Shown here: positions 11,601 through 23,593 of the stretch, in pieces
How positions within the stretch are numbered: the first letter of the stretch is position 1
How the letters are laid out: each line of letters opens with the position of its first letter
Assembly: GCA_008828725.1 (NCBI GenBank)
Contig: MEHQ01004074.1
Location: forward strand, 426,485 to 490,484
Length of the DNA: 64,000 nucleotides
Origin: Saccharina japonica
Lineage: Eukaryota > Sar > Phaeophyceae > Laminariales > Laminariaceae
Direction of reading: 5' to 3'
Made by a program: the position numbers and the translations under genes
Notes under the pieces: model-generated
The model's input: the letters and a program-made list of their open reading frames with translations, nothing else
Database searches by the model: none
Told to the model about the DNA's origin: nothing

Positions 11601-14600
11601 CTCTGAGGACCTCCTCAGCTCTTACTTGCTGATAGGGAAAATAATTTTTCAGGATCGATCCTCGGGTTCTATTATGCCGGTTTGGAAAGTTTTTTTTGTT
11701 CAGGATTTTGATCGAAGAGTTTTCCCCCCCCCCCTCTTTATGCTTTCTTCTGTTGTCCCGCGTTCGACTCATTGTGCCCTTTTTATGCTCCAGCACAAGC
11801 AGCTGGTTGCGGCATGTGTGTGTGTGTTCTTCACAATAAACCGGTATGTCTACCCGTCGACATGTGCGAGTACCGGTGCAGTATATATACCAGGTACCAG
11901 GGTATACAGCAGTAGCAGTAGTGGTCGACCTTCGACTTTCTCAACAAACAGCACAAAACACCATAGGCCACCATCGCTCCAAGGCCCACAACCAAGCGAC
12001 CAGCTGCATCCCAACTAGGGAGGACACGAGAAAGCTCGGCTTAGTCTTTCCTACACCACTGAGTTCTTGGCATTTGCAAGTCGCCTACACATTGCACCAA
12101 GTCGTGAGCGTCCTCTGCCCTCTGTCTGTTCTACACTCTGCGCTATCTGCTCCCTTGAGCGACCGTAGCGAGCGGTGTATATGTAGCCGCCTGCGGAGCT
12201 CAGCCTCGTACGTGCATACACTTGCATACAGCACCATGATGGACACAAGCGGTAGTTCGTATGCCCCCTCCCGGTGTCGAGGTGGGCTCAGTTTTTAATA
12301 CGGCAAAGAAGCGTCGTGCCGAGCAAGCTGGAGGATGATCGAGGCTTCAAAGATGGCAACGGGGGGGGGGTCCGAAGTACCCTTGCTCTGGCGCGCCTGC
12401 CGTGGCAAAAACAAACACAGCCTGGTGACCCTTTGCAGGTCCGAGCGGAGCCCGTGGTACCTGATGATGATGGTTATTATGGTCTCACACCATTGATAGC
12501 TCATTTCCCTGTAATCTTGCCCGTATAGTCACACAAAACAAGCCAAAACAAAATAACGCGTCTCGATGGAAGAAAAAAAACAAGTGCCAAGTAATAGGCA
12601 CAGCACCAGTACGCAAGGAAACGGTGCCAATGAGCCGTGCTATGCCATCCCCGTATCAGTTGGAACCAATCATTACTGTACCTGGTACGAGGTACCTGGT
12701 AGTATACATTTTCATGGGAAGTATTTATGGCGTTTCTTGGGACGGCCGCAGGCTTGATTGATACAGCAGCGCCCCCTCCGCTAGTGATCCCCGCTCCCGC
12801 CCACAGTTACATAGTATAACCATTACTATCTCTGGAAGTGGCCACACCAGAAAACAGGTCAATAATTTCGACGCTGCCATCCAATGCAAAAAAAGTCCGC
12901 CTCGCAAACGGTTGTTAAGCAGGATGCAGCTCTCACCCTTCATGCGACTGGCCCATCACCTCACGGCTGGTGCAAAGCAATGCCTGTCTGGTCGGTGAAA
13001 TCCCGACGTGCTCTGTCCCGGCATTGTAGGGATGCAAGGGCCTATCGTCATACGACTACGGCCATGCATGATATGAGTACCCCCCCCCCCCTCGAAAGGG
13101 ATGCGTGGTCAACGGTCAAATGACTTAAGGCAAGCAAAAAATGAGTACGCCCCCCCCCCCCCCCCCCTCCCCCTTCCTTGCCCACGCCTTCTCCGTCCCT
13201 TTGCCGCGCTAACTGTTGCTTGATGCTGGCGTGGCACGTAGGACATGGATATGGCGGCGGCGCCGGTGGAGCTCTCAAGGCGTGAGAGAGAGGCGGTAGA
13301 GGCTCAGCGTAAGAAGGACCACTACATGAAGCTCCACGCCGAGGGGAAGACCCAAGAGGCACAGGTACGAACTATGTACGAATCACCTGTGAGGAGGACT
13401 GGCTGCACAGTATGTTATACCGATGTCAGGCAGAGCACAAGGAGTTCCACATTGAGGCAGTTTTAGTGGCGTGTCCCGCCATCTGCTGGTGCTGGTTCTG
13501 GTGCTGGTGCTGGTGGTAGCCGCCTTGATAGGATGGAACGAGTGCTGTCGCAGCGTGCGTTGGTTGGAAAGTTCGATGAAAATGGACGAGCTGTGGAAGT
13601 TCTGAACGCTATTTTATGTGTATGCGCGACAAATATCAAAGGAATGCACCAGGGGTGAGATGGAAACACACCTCCTATGAGTCTCCTGTGACCGCGGCTT
13701 GCCCAAAAGGCCGTTGAGCGCCAAGCTCCAGCGAAATGGGCTTGAAACCAAAAGTAAACGGCAAGGAAATATTTGTGGAAGACACTTTTTTTCGGTGGTA
13801 TATACCAGGTACTGGTGCCTGCTATGAATATGTCCGAGTCTCATACATTGGTACACCCTTGGCAGGTGATAGTTGTGCTGCAGTCACTATTGAGCACTGA
13901 TGCGATTCCTTCAGGTCATACTTCGTCTAACGTTTTCCCTAGATACGCACTTTGTTTTTTGTTCTTCCACTCGATTATTAGGTTTTTTTTTTTACTGGAC
14001 AAGATTCTGGCGATGAGAACAACAAAAACAAGAACGTCATCAATAAACAAGTGACAACAACAATACGCTGATGTTGCCTGTTCTTATTAATGGCAAAATG
14101 GTTATTTGTATAATATGGCATGTTTTCCTGTTGTATCTCTTATCAAACAGGTGGACATGGCTCGGTTGGCGTTGGTCCGCAAGCGACGGGAAGACGCGGA
14201 GAAGCAGAAGGCAGAGGAGGGCGAGGGGCAAGGGGAAGCGGCGAAGGAGAGAATGGAGAAGGCCAAGGCAAACGCCTCCTCGGGCCCCCAGAAGCTCAAC
14301 CCTTTAGAAGTGAGAGCCGCGCCACACGATACCTGGCATACGAAACTCCTAGTAATAAGACCCCAGATAAGGGCCCATATTAACGAATACCTGGTATAAA
14401 ATAAATTCAATTTGGAAAAAATAGCATTCAAATCCGCTTTTCATTGGTCAACACACGCACCAGCACCAAATATTAGGATCTTGGGGTGTAATCTTTTTGG
14501 TGCTGGTGCGTGTGTTGACCAATGAAAAGCGATTTTGAATTTTTATTTTTCCAAATTGAATTTATTTTATAGTGGTTAATATGGGCCCTAACTGGCGAAA

Positions 14601-16928
14601 CAAAAAGAAAAGGAAGAGAGTTGCTCCCCCTCCATACACGCCTCTCGGCATTTAAAGGGCATGAGAAGTGTGTGCGAAGGCTCAGGGTCTAACCAACACC
14701 AAGAATGGCGTGTCTTCCTGGTGTCGAAAAATAATGCTGACGGAATCCCTGAACCAACTCGTAGACTCTACTGAGGGCGCAGCAGGTTGCCGTAGACTCT
14801 CCGAGAGATCGCAGCACGGCTTTGTTGCAGTCAAGTGTGCCCGGGACAGCACTTCAATCTGGAAGCATGTTGTGTGCTTGTTGAGTTGGGTTTCGTTGTG
14901 TATGGGCGATTGATATCGATCGGGATGCTTGCTGCGAACGGGTAGATGCGCACCATGTTACAGAATTTTCTGTGGGTTTTATCACTTGATTACAGTACGG
15001 GAGCTCTATCCCTCACCCAACAAATTGATACTGAGAAATATTGACAGTGCGACCCGAGGAGAAATTCCATGTCCTATATATACCGGTATATTTTTGTTAT
15101 GTAACGGATGACACTGATGTACAGGAGACAAATGACACGCCTTATTGCCTGCTGGTACCATGCGGGACGTAACATAAGGACCCTTTGACATATTTTTGTG
15201 GATGCGTAGAATACCTTCATATTTACGTCCCATAGTTGTTCTCATTTGGTCAGCCTTGAATGTTTTTGCCAAAAAGTGGTGCCCCTTTCGTAGTGGGCGC
15301 TTTCGAAGTGACAGCCGCGCCTCCCCCCGAAGACACACACGATGTGCACGCGCGATCGAAGCATCACGCCAAGCTTGCAGTTGTAATTTTTGAGGAAATT
15401 TTCGATAGCACAGTTTAGTTTTTTTTGTTTTTAATGTTTTCAAACAATATGTACCACTGCACTGAACGGCAGTGCAAGGACCGCTGGGGTATACATATCA
15501 ATATACGGTCTTCATAGTTTCGCCGAGTGGTCGACTGTGTATTTTTGGTTGTTTATGACCGATTGGCATCGATCGGAAGTCGGGAGATCCAGAAGCTCAA
15601 CCTTTTAAAAACTGAGAACCGTGTTGTTCTGAAAACACGATATCGTGTAAAAACTTTTGTTAGAACGATGCGCGGGACAAACGAACAGCCGAGCAAAGCG
15701 AATGGTCCTGGTCGTCCGGGAGGAAAGCGAGAAGCGCTGGAACTAAATGTACTCAACGAATGGAACATCACTTATAGTAGACTACGTCACGTATTATACG
15801 TACTGGAACTACACTATTCGAGTCAGTTAGTTTTGCTACGAAGCTGGTTCCTGCTTGCTGAGTATTTACGGCTGCCCGTGTCTGTGCCTGCGTGTGGCGC
15901 GGTGAATCACGATCTTGCGCCGATAATAGTGTATCATACCATACCTATACGTAGGTGTTCATTTTTGCAGGCGTGACAGTGAGGTTCGGGGTGGGGATTA
16001 CCCCCCCCCCCCCCCGCTCTGTCTCGAAAGGGATGCGTGGTCTATGGTCAATTGCCTAAGTTAAGGAATAAATTAGTACGTGTTTGTGAAACGGCGAGTG
16101 ACGGTCGGTCGGTAGTCTGTCGGTAGTTTGTCGTGGGCGCCCAGCGACAGCGTTAGCGTCGGCTTCGTCGCGTCACCACGCGGAAATGTCCCACGACCTC
16201 CTCTGACGTGCTGGGCTTCGAGGAGGTTGACCGATTGAACCGGGGCCCGTTACAATCGGTCCAGAAGGCTGGAAAATGGTAGCGGGGCGACTTGCGGGAT
16301 CGTATTACGTATGAAATAGCCATAACAGCAGGCGCCGAACCAAAGCCAACTAACCGAAGGGTTTACAGCCAATCGCCCGCTTTAAAAACACCACCAGAAC
16401 CCCGATATAAGCAAGTTTTTGTTCCCAACAAGAGATATTATTTCATTTTTTTGAGACAGTGAACATCCTCGAGTTCCCCATGATTAAGGCAGGTCACAAA
16501 GGAGCACGCCCCACCCCCCACCCCGTTTCGAAAGGGGTGCGTGGTCAATGGTCTCGTAAAGATTAAGGCAAGCAACAAATGAGTACGCCCCGTCCACCCC
16601 CCCCCTCCCCTCTATTGTAGCACGCCTGTTTGCTGAGCGGTGTGAATGCGGTGCATCTTGCTGTTCGCCCCTCTGACGGAACGCTTTTGCTGTGGTACCG
16701 GTTCATAATTACATAATTACCCCACTGACGAAACGCTTGTCTGTCGTATCGGTTCGTCATTTACGCGAAAAATGTGGGGAAACCTTTTCTGTTTGTGGTC
16801 TGTAGGTAAAAAAGATGAACCCAACGCGGCTGAAGGAGCTGCTGAAGGAGCGCGATCAGAGCCTGCAGGGCAGCAAGAAAGACCTCATATCGAGACTCCT
16901 GGACTGGGAAAAGACCAACCAGGCTTGA
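8699..16928 (+). CDS. PDAP1: PDAP1/HASPP28-like phosphoprotein with C-terminal SAP domain
   Basis: Four exons join in phase 0: 8699-9106, 13242-13364, 14151-14309 and 16806-16928, giving 270 residues. Introns are GT-AG (AAG|GTCAGT, CAG|GTACGA, GAA|GTGAGA donors; TAG, CAG and TAG acceptors). Residues 1-20 are Gly/Arg/Lys-rich, 45-80 acidic, and 113-126 read GVASLIEVANPNAK. Exon 2 gives ELSRREREAVEAQRKK and YMKLHAEGKTQEAQ, and exon 3 DMARLALVRKRRE. These are the conserved core of 28-kDa heat- and acid-stable phosphoproteins, whose members are small, charged and RNA-associated. Exon 4 adds TRLKELLKERDQSL and SKKDLISRLLDWEK, the two-helix pattern of a SAP nucleic-acid-binding domain, then a TGA. 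The animal protein ends before such a domain, so the fusion is notable. Function in RNA or chromatin binding is inferred. Confidence 0.88.
10069..10397 (+). mobile_element. tRNA-derived SINE, copy 1 (full length)
   Basis: The element opens with a tRNA-like head (GGTCGCCCCGGTGGTCTAAC...) that contains an A-box-like TGGTCTAACTGG and a B-box GGTTCGATTCT. It continues with a unique body (GAGAGCGCATATTATAGCG, TCTTCTCGCGATAAAAA, TTTGTGACCCCGGA) and ends in an A-run after AATGGGATGG. Copies occur at 31626-31956, 56470-56655 and, inverted, 61726-62080. It lies in intron 1 of the PDAP1-type gene. Pol III promoter boxes plus a 3' A-tail are diagnostic of a tRNA-class SINE moved by a LINE. Confidence 0.88.
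10595..10745. repeat. Minisatellite, about 37-bp unit
   Basis: About four imperfect units with the pattern CCTGGTCCATTATGGCCCAA followed by AAACAGGTA are arranged head to tail. Non-coding; within intron 1 of the PDAP1-type gene. Confidence 0.75.
11107..11340 (+). repeat. Dispersed repeat shared with 48270-48490
   Basis: About 200 bases, from CTTAATAATTAGCCGTAATT to ATCGCATTTTTTTCGCC, closely match 48280-48485. Both are flanked by GC-rich GTTGCGC-type sequence. At 11404 the words CAACAGACGCCGAAC recur at 50167, the far end of the larger element at 48270-50185. This is probably a short derivative of that element. Confidence 0.7.
12961..13165 (-). repeat. Poly-C-ended dispersed repeat (inverted copy)
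   Basis: Read on the - strand, 13100-12961 gives GTACTCAT, a GCATGGCCGTAG block, CATCCCTACAATG and CAGGCATTGCTT, matching the tandem copies at 63327-63747 and the copy at 37640-37760. Next to it on the + strand is a poly-C run, TCGAAAGGGATGCGTGGTC and a second poly-C run (13090-13165). That second block recurs at 16022, 16525 and, inverted, 34690-34755. Runs of 10-18 C mark the edges. Confidence 0.7.
14371..14588. mobile_element. Harbinger-like MITE, copy 2, TAA target duplication
   Basis: This is a second copy of the 2710-2919 element: ends GGGCCCATATTAACGA and inverse, flanked by TAA at 14368-14370 and 14589-14591. It sits 61 bp past the splice donor of exon 3 in the PDAP1-type gene. Its long palindromic arms would form a stable hairpin in the pre-mRNA. 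Confidence 0.85.
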
Positions 16929-16984
16929 TTGATTCATTTGATTGGTCAATTGATTGATCGTTCGATTGATTGATTGATTGATTG
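16926..16984. repeat. TTGA tetranucleotide microsatellite at the stop codon
   Basis: TTGATTGATT-type repeats begin at the TGA stop of the PDAP1-type gene and run about 55 bp into the 3' untranslated region. The stop codon itself is part of the first TTGA unit. Confidence 0.8.
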
Positions 16985-17099
16985 ACACGACGCGGCCCCT
17001 GGTTTGGGGATTCGGTCTGATAAAGTGTAGACGGATGAGGAAGAGGGATTGAGGGAGGGGCGCCTTCGTGACGCCTGCTGCTTGATAAGGCACGGCTCC

Positions 17100-17410
17100 C
17101 AAGTTAATTTTGTCCTCAGCAGCTTTGCGGAGGCCTGTGCAGGTAAATTTGCAAAGCTTATGCGGAGAGATTTGCAGAGAGCTTTGAAAGATCTGCGGAG
17201 AACTTTGCGGATAACTTTGTGGAGCTGTTCGGAGCTTTGCTTAAGAGTTTTAGTTTTTGAGAGCGTTGCGTAGATAGTTGCTGAGAAATTTCTTTAAAAT
17301 GTTCCTGAGGACGTTCCTGAGAGCTTGCCCGAGAGCTTTTCTGAGACTTTTCCTGATATTTTATCCGAAGAGCTTTTCCTCGGAGCTTTTCCTGAGAGCT
17401 TCGCTGATAG
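17100..17410. repeat. Degenerate GAGAGCTTTGC minisatellite
   Basis: Many imperfect 12-17 bp units such as AGCTTTGCGGAG, GAGAGCTTTTCCTGA and GAACTTTGCGGATA repeat for about 300 bp. Frames through it are shadows of the repeat. Confidence 0.7.
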
Positions 17411-20400
17411 GTCAGCTTAGCTTCGCCCCAAGAGCAGGTATGGCGTAAACAGAAGAGACGAGACGTTGTTTCTATCTATATGCGAATACTCGACCGCTGT
17501 GGCTTCATCAGAGTTTGCGCGAGTCCGACCAAGTGTCGCTGGGTTGTCCCACACAGCCGCAGCTGCAGTGAGCCGCAGCCCTTGGTTTAGTAGGCGGAAC
17601 CAGGGCTTCGACCATCGGTAGAGGAGCGTACACAAGTGAGAAAGGGAGAGGGCGGGGGGGAGGGAGAGTCAAATAAACAGTTTATTTTTCGGCCCCGCCG
17701 AGCCCGGACCAGCTCAGCTCAACCCTTAAATTTGAGGTAACGCCCACTGAGCGTGCTCCAAATCGGATGGAGCGAGTAGTGCAAGCGCGCCGTCTTGCCC
17801 ACCGTTTGCAGACGCTTAGACTGGGGGGAGGGTTGCGGACCCGCTGTTTCGAAGTGGCAACCAAGGGCGAGAGACTGCTCTCACGATTGTGGCTGCCTTG
17901 GTGCCTGAAATATCATGATTATCTTTCTGCGGGTGCTTGATGGAGGGGGGGGGGCCTCTGTCTTGGGAGGGGGCACCCCCCCGTCTTTGGTCTTAATTCG
18001 TCGTTCGACTGCGGGGCTCGGTACATGCTGCAAGAGGAGGACTTGAGGCCGTGCGCTCTCTTTTGCGAGCGCTCAGAGGGCCGTTTATGGTCGTGCGAGG
18101 ATGCTGGCGTGTGGCAGGAAGGGAGAGGTCGGAGTTTATGTCCCCACCCCCATGCCGTTATATTTGGCCACGCCATGCGTGCAGTTCTGGGTTTGGTTGT
18201 TGTGCAAGTCCGCACAGGTAGATTATCATCTCAATCTCATTGTTTTATGGAAAATACTATCTACTGCTGTTACTCTGCTGCTTCTGCCTGTTTGCCATCT
18301 GTACACACAAGGGTCGCTGTTGAAGGGAGGGCTGTTTACGACTTGGCCCAGCTCGGAAATGATGATTGAAATAAACCGTGTACTCGACTTTTAGACCCTA
18401 TCATAACCAGAAACATGCACACTATCCTTATTATTCAATGCTGGCAGTCTGTCTGTCTGTCTGTCTATCTGTTGTGTACACGTTCTCGCGATCCAGAGCG
18501 TTTCAGTCCCGCCTTGCCCCATGGGTAGAGGGGCTGAGTGTCACATCCGGTGGAACACTGGGTCTCATGCCGCGCCGAGTCGTGGCCGCCACGTGCTGAG
18601 CATTGCCGACTATTCCGAGGCTGTCCCAGAGGCATGATGCTGCTGGCTTTACATTCCAACCAACTCTAAATAGGTTGCCATCTCGATTGGCCGTCTTGGC
18701 AAAACGCATTCGATACGATTTATCATCTACGAGACTTCGACCTAATAAAGACCGCATACGTATGTATTTGATATCGGAACTTTTGAGACGATACGATTCA
18801 ACACTTACTTACGATCCCAGTCGGCTACTTCGTCGACAGCGTCCATCGCGGCGGTAATAGCGCACTCCGCCTCAAGAAAAGGACGGGCTTCGAGTTTGTT
18901 GCCACAACATCATACGTACTACTGCTACTTCTAGTACTACAACGAGTACTGTATTCCCCAGTAGTCGTAGTGGCCGTGGTGTTCTGGGGTTTCTACATAA
19001 AGACAATAAATAATAGGATCAAAACTGTTACTACACTGTCGGAAGGCCCTTTTCTCGGTAGGAAAAAGTTGGCTCAGGCATGACTCTCGCATTTTTTTTC
19101 CAACGTTTTTCGTCAACCCGATCCCGAACGCTTGATTCCCAAACGGCTATTATATACGAGGAGTATCGATAGCCGCCACACAGACCGGCGACCTGTGGGC
19201 ATATTCCCACCTTCTCGGGGCCTTTGTTGTTATGGCTTCTGCGCCACGATTAGGCTCACACCCCGTTTTCCAAACCATGGAGTAGAAGCTTCATGGGACG
19301 ACACTTTTACGTTAAAAAAAAACCCAACAAACTTCGAAGCATCCTATAATTTAACTCTGCTAGTTGTGCTTAAAGCAATGTCTCAAGCAACTAACTCCTC
19401 CTGCTGATTCGCTGTACATACATACACACACGTGCGTACAAAACATACGTGTGGACGAAGACTTTAAGTACTACAATAAGAACAACTGTTTTGGCACCAC
19501 GTACTCGATACTCCTACGAGTAGACTGCCTGATTTATTTGTACGTCACGTTTGCTTGACTCATGACAAAAACAATAAAACATTTGTCGGCATTTCCTTCC
19601 AACTTTAGTAATTGTCTTCTTGCTGGTTTTCACCTTTTGCTTCCTATGACGCACAGCGCGACGAACACGCACTTCAGCAATAAGAAACTTGGACACTGCC
19701 TCCGTAAGTATATACATAGTGAGTACAGCCCGCACGTACAGATCACCACCCGGGCCACCATCTCCACGATTAATTTAACATCCCATCGAAAACGGTTCAA
19801 AAATTGTATCAATTGATCTTGTTTGTTTCTCTCCGTCTGCCCCTGATCATCGTGCAAGATTCGATGGATTTATTAATCAACGTACATATGATACAGAGAT
19901 TAATACTATTTTATACCCGACTCGTACTGCTTACTACATGCTGCAACCAACCCTCCGTTCCCTCAGCCGTTTTACCTTCAACCACAAGCAAAGCAAACAT
20001 CGTTACTTTCTTCTCTTCCCTTTTTTCTCTCCTTCGCAGTCCATTCCTCTGCGAAACAATATCCTCCGAAACCCACCCCTTCGCAAAAGCTTCCGATTAT
20101 ATAGTACCTGGTAAGCAAAAAAAGGCTTCCTTCGAAAACCTTCCGTCGCTTTCCTTCCGTCTCATTTCGTTCCCTCTCGTCACATACATACAACATACAC
20201 GGTGGTGGTGGAACCCTTCTTACTTTCGTCCGTTCGCCTTTCTGCCGAGAGGGCAGAGCGAAGGACGGGGTACCCCTCTCCCGGTCCCCCACTACCCTGA
20301 TTGCTGTTTGGCTAACCGGTGCTCCTTTCGTTTTTCTATTTATGTTATTATTATCATTATTATTGCACTTCTCGCTCGGTCGTTGCATACAGTACTCAAG

Positions 20401-23400
20401 GCGATGCTCGAGCCAATCAATCATCCCGCCCCTTCTTTGAGCGACACATAAATGTTCTGCTTGTTGTGACGCAAGGTCATTCATCCTTGTGAATTTGTAT
20501 GTCGTCCCCTTGCGCGCGGCACACACAGCAGTTTCGAGTGAGCAATTATCGTCGCGATTCACAACCCCTGCCCCCCCCCCCCCCCCTCCCTACGTCCCCC
20601 CTCCTTAAGTACAGCATTTCTTCGGTTGGTTGTCACTCAATGGAAAGGGAAGACCTCCACCACTACTACACTCCAAAGCCACCTCACGCCACCCCACCAC
20701 TTCAACCTTCCGTCGATCCTACTGTTGCTGCTGCTGCTCCTACTGCTGCTGCTGCTGCTGCTTGCTGTGCTGCTACTACTGCTGCTTACTGCTGCTGCCG
20801 CTGTAGTTCGCTGCTGCTGCTGCTCCTACTTGCCGCTGCTGCTTGCTGTTTACTACTGCCGCCGCTTGCTGCTGCTGTGCTGCTGCTGCTTACTGCTACG
20901 TACTGCTGTTGCTGCCGCTGCAGCTCAGCTGCTGCTGCTGTTTTTTTTAGCTTATTTTTGTCCGATGAGGCACAAACGAACGTTGCTGCCTGCCCCATTT
21001 CCACCCGATCCATGCTCTCTCTATCTACGTACCAGGTGTGATACCACGGTACCGTACTTTTTTTTCTTTTTTTTTTCCCATCAGACAAAACCTGGACTCC
21101 CGCCGAAGACAAAATTTAACTCGAGAAAGTGCGCCCCTCGAGTTATCTCTGTTCTACTAAACCATAGCGCTGGGAGCAAAGATGACGCTCGACGGCACTC
21201 CTGCCCCTTGACAGGCAGCCGTCACTGAACTCCCTACACTAAAACTAGTGTTTAAGTCCAAAGAGGCGTTGCCGGACCCAAACTACAGTAGACCGTCAAC
21301 CGACATGGTAGGCTGGGAGTGCTTGCACGCTCGGTGCTGTCCCGCCCCAGATAACGCACAAGCAGAGGCATGCCGAATGGCCGTGTATTGACTGTCACCA
21401 ATCCTCCATCCCTCCCTCCCTCCTTCCATCTCCCCCCCCCCCTGCCCCCACAACATGTGTACTCGTATATGTTCGACACCCCTCCTCCTCTGAGCAACTA
21501 ACGGTCTGTTTAGTAGGCTATACTGAATAGATACTCTGAGGTACCCGGATACCAAACCGGGTTATATTGACCATACCCGAGTAGATACCCGGATACATCC
21601 AGAGTACGTACCCTACTGTCATACCCGGGTAGATACCCGGGTACATCCAGAGTACATACCCTAACTGATTGGTCATATCCGGGTAAATACCCGGGTACAT
21701 CCAGATATACCCTAGTGTCATAACCGGTTACATACCCGGGTACATCCAAAGTACATACCCTAACTGGTTAGTCATACCCGGGTAGATACCCGGGTACATC
21801 CAGAGTATACACCCTACTAGGCACTCCCTTGCGCCTCTACACCTTGAGCAATACCAACGAGAGGTATGGCACGTGCCTGACGAGCATCACGCAACGCCCA
21901 CCTGCTGTGCAGATAGATAGATATTTTCACGCCTAAATCCTCCGCCACTCAAACTTCCGCGACACCCACCCCCTCCCTCCCTCCCCTCCGAATCTTCTCG
22001 ACCAAAGGTTAATTTTTACTTGTTTTTTTTCTCCCCCTGACCCCCATGTACAAAATAACGTGACACTTTATCAACAAAACCACGCCCGGTGACAGCAGGG
22101 CTAAAAAACGGGCGCCTACGTACGTGCGGTATACCATGACAGCACGTAAGCAGCTCCTTCCTACTCTAAAAAAGTGTCCCTCTTAACCTCCAACCTCAAG
22201 GGGGGTAACGCCTCATTATCTTCGGACGTTGTCTCATCGTGACTCCCTTAAATGGGGAGCAGGTGGACGGGTGGTGACCAAAATTACGTACGCATAGAAG
22301 GAAAAGTAGACAAGTAAATACGCCTACCTCCTGCGCCATTTCGAGAGACGCAAACGCGACCCTGTAACATTCAGCAGCGAGAGCTTCCAAGCCCCGCCTC
22401 CCATCCCCCTTAAGACATTAAAAAAAAAAAACGGAAAAACGAGGGGTTACTACTATTATAGCGCGACGCCTTTCTGTACAATCTTATATCCGAAAACGTA
22501 CGCCGCCTGAAACGTTTCGATTCATATACGTATAGCAACTACATAAAAAGCAACCTGTGGATTTTTTTCCGCTCTCGCCCCCAAAACCTGCGTGAGTGCC
22601 TTTTAGCGACCGGGGGAGAAGAACACAGGAACACCAACGAGGAAAATCGATTTGCTGTGCCCAAACCATGCTACCAGTACATAGTCCGAATCTGGAGTAC
22701 AAGGAACGTACAACCAAAACCCTGCGGAGCATTTTCGCGACCCCCCCACCCCCCCAGTTCCCAATGCTTCCATATCTTGACAACGCGCTGCCAACATCAT
22801 AATCGTGATGTTATGTTCAGGGGGCCCGGTGGCACAATAAAGCTCGCATATTTAGTAACGTCACGCAAACGCCACAGACTAAACACGAGGGAGGTGGGGG
22901 GAGGGGTCCCATCAGTGATACACGCTCGCCGCTATCACTAACCCCCCGCCCCCGCGACCACCGCCCCCGTTCCCAAAAACGATCACGCTGTCCACACAGA
23001 GTCTACGTGTGTGATGCTGCAGAGGTTGTGGTTCAAAATCTACCAAGTCTTCTTATCCCGCACGGCTAGGTGGAACGACGCGACATTGTTGGGAAAATCT
23101 ACCAAGTACTGCTGCCTTCCCGCGCGATCAAGGGGGAGGGACGACGCGAGATATACGGACGCAAGCACCTGACCAAGCCTCCACGATATCATCACTCCCC
23201 ATCGCACGCACTCAACAACCCCCTCAGAGTTACACCATCATCACCGAGGTAGCAGTAAGCGCTGACTGCCACTCGTAGCTCAGTGGCAACGGTGACTCTT
23301 ACCTCAGAGGTAATTGATGTGTCTCAAACACTTTCCCTGCTCCTCTTCACCCCCCTGCGTGCCCTTCGACCATATACAATACGCCCACTTCATCTCCCGT

Positions 23401-23590
23401 CCCCATGGTGCCCTACCAATACATACAAACCAAAAAAATCAACCCCTTCCCCTCCTTCCCCTCCTCCCCCTCCTTCCCTCTCCCAAAAAAAGACGGGGGG
23501 CGGGGAGGAGGCGGGAAGCAAGAGGAAGCGGAAAACACCTTCTACAAAATAGACAAAAATAGATACAAAACATCGCAAAAGCTAAACTCT
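17411..23590. other. No supported gene, 17.4-23.6 kb
   Basis: Only repeats can be supported. These are a GTCT run near 18450, a CTG/CTA-rich tract at about 20718-20940 that gives long Leu, Ala or Ser frames on both strands, poly-C at 20570-20586, the TACCCGGGTACATCC array, and a duplicated AAAATCTACCAAGT block at 23034-23110. Overlapping open frames at 19804-20562 lie on opposite strands with no domain signal. Confidence 0.5.
21535..21815. repeat. Tandem array around TACCCGGGTACATCC
   Basis: About five units of 50-65 bp contain TACCCGGGTACATCCAGAG and a CATACCCTAACTG(G/A)TT linker. The core TACCCGGGTA is itself palindromic. Non-coding; frames on the - strand read as repeated YPGIYPG or DVPGYLPGYD, which are products of the repeat. 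Confidence 0.85.
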
Positions 23591-23593
23591 ATC

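Noticed and set aside
15527..15976. 149-codon + frame in the PDAP1-type intron 3
   Set aside because: Part (GACAAACGAACAGCCGAGCA) resembles sequence at 45620-45650, suggesting a dispersed repeat; splice sites around it do not support an extra exon.
19804..20562. Overlapping 215-codon (+) and 194-codon (-) frames
   Set aside because: Opposite-strand overlap, no recognisable domain, no paired splice sites or neighbouring exons.
20499..21228. Long + strand frames rich in Leu, Cys and Ala, and a - strand Gln/Ser frame
   Set aside because: All come from an interrupted CTG/CTA tract open in several frames; no domain or splice support.
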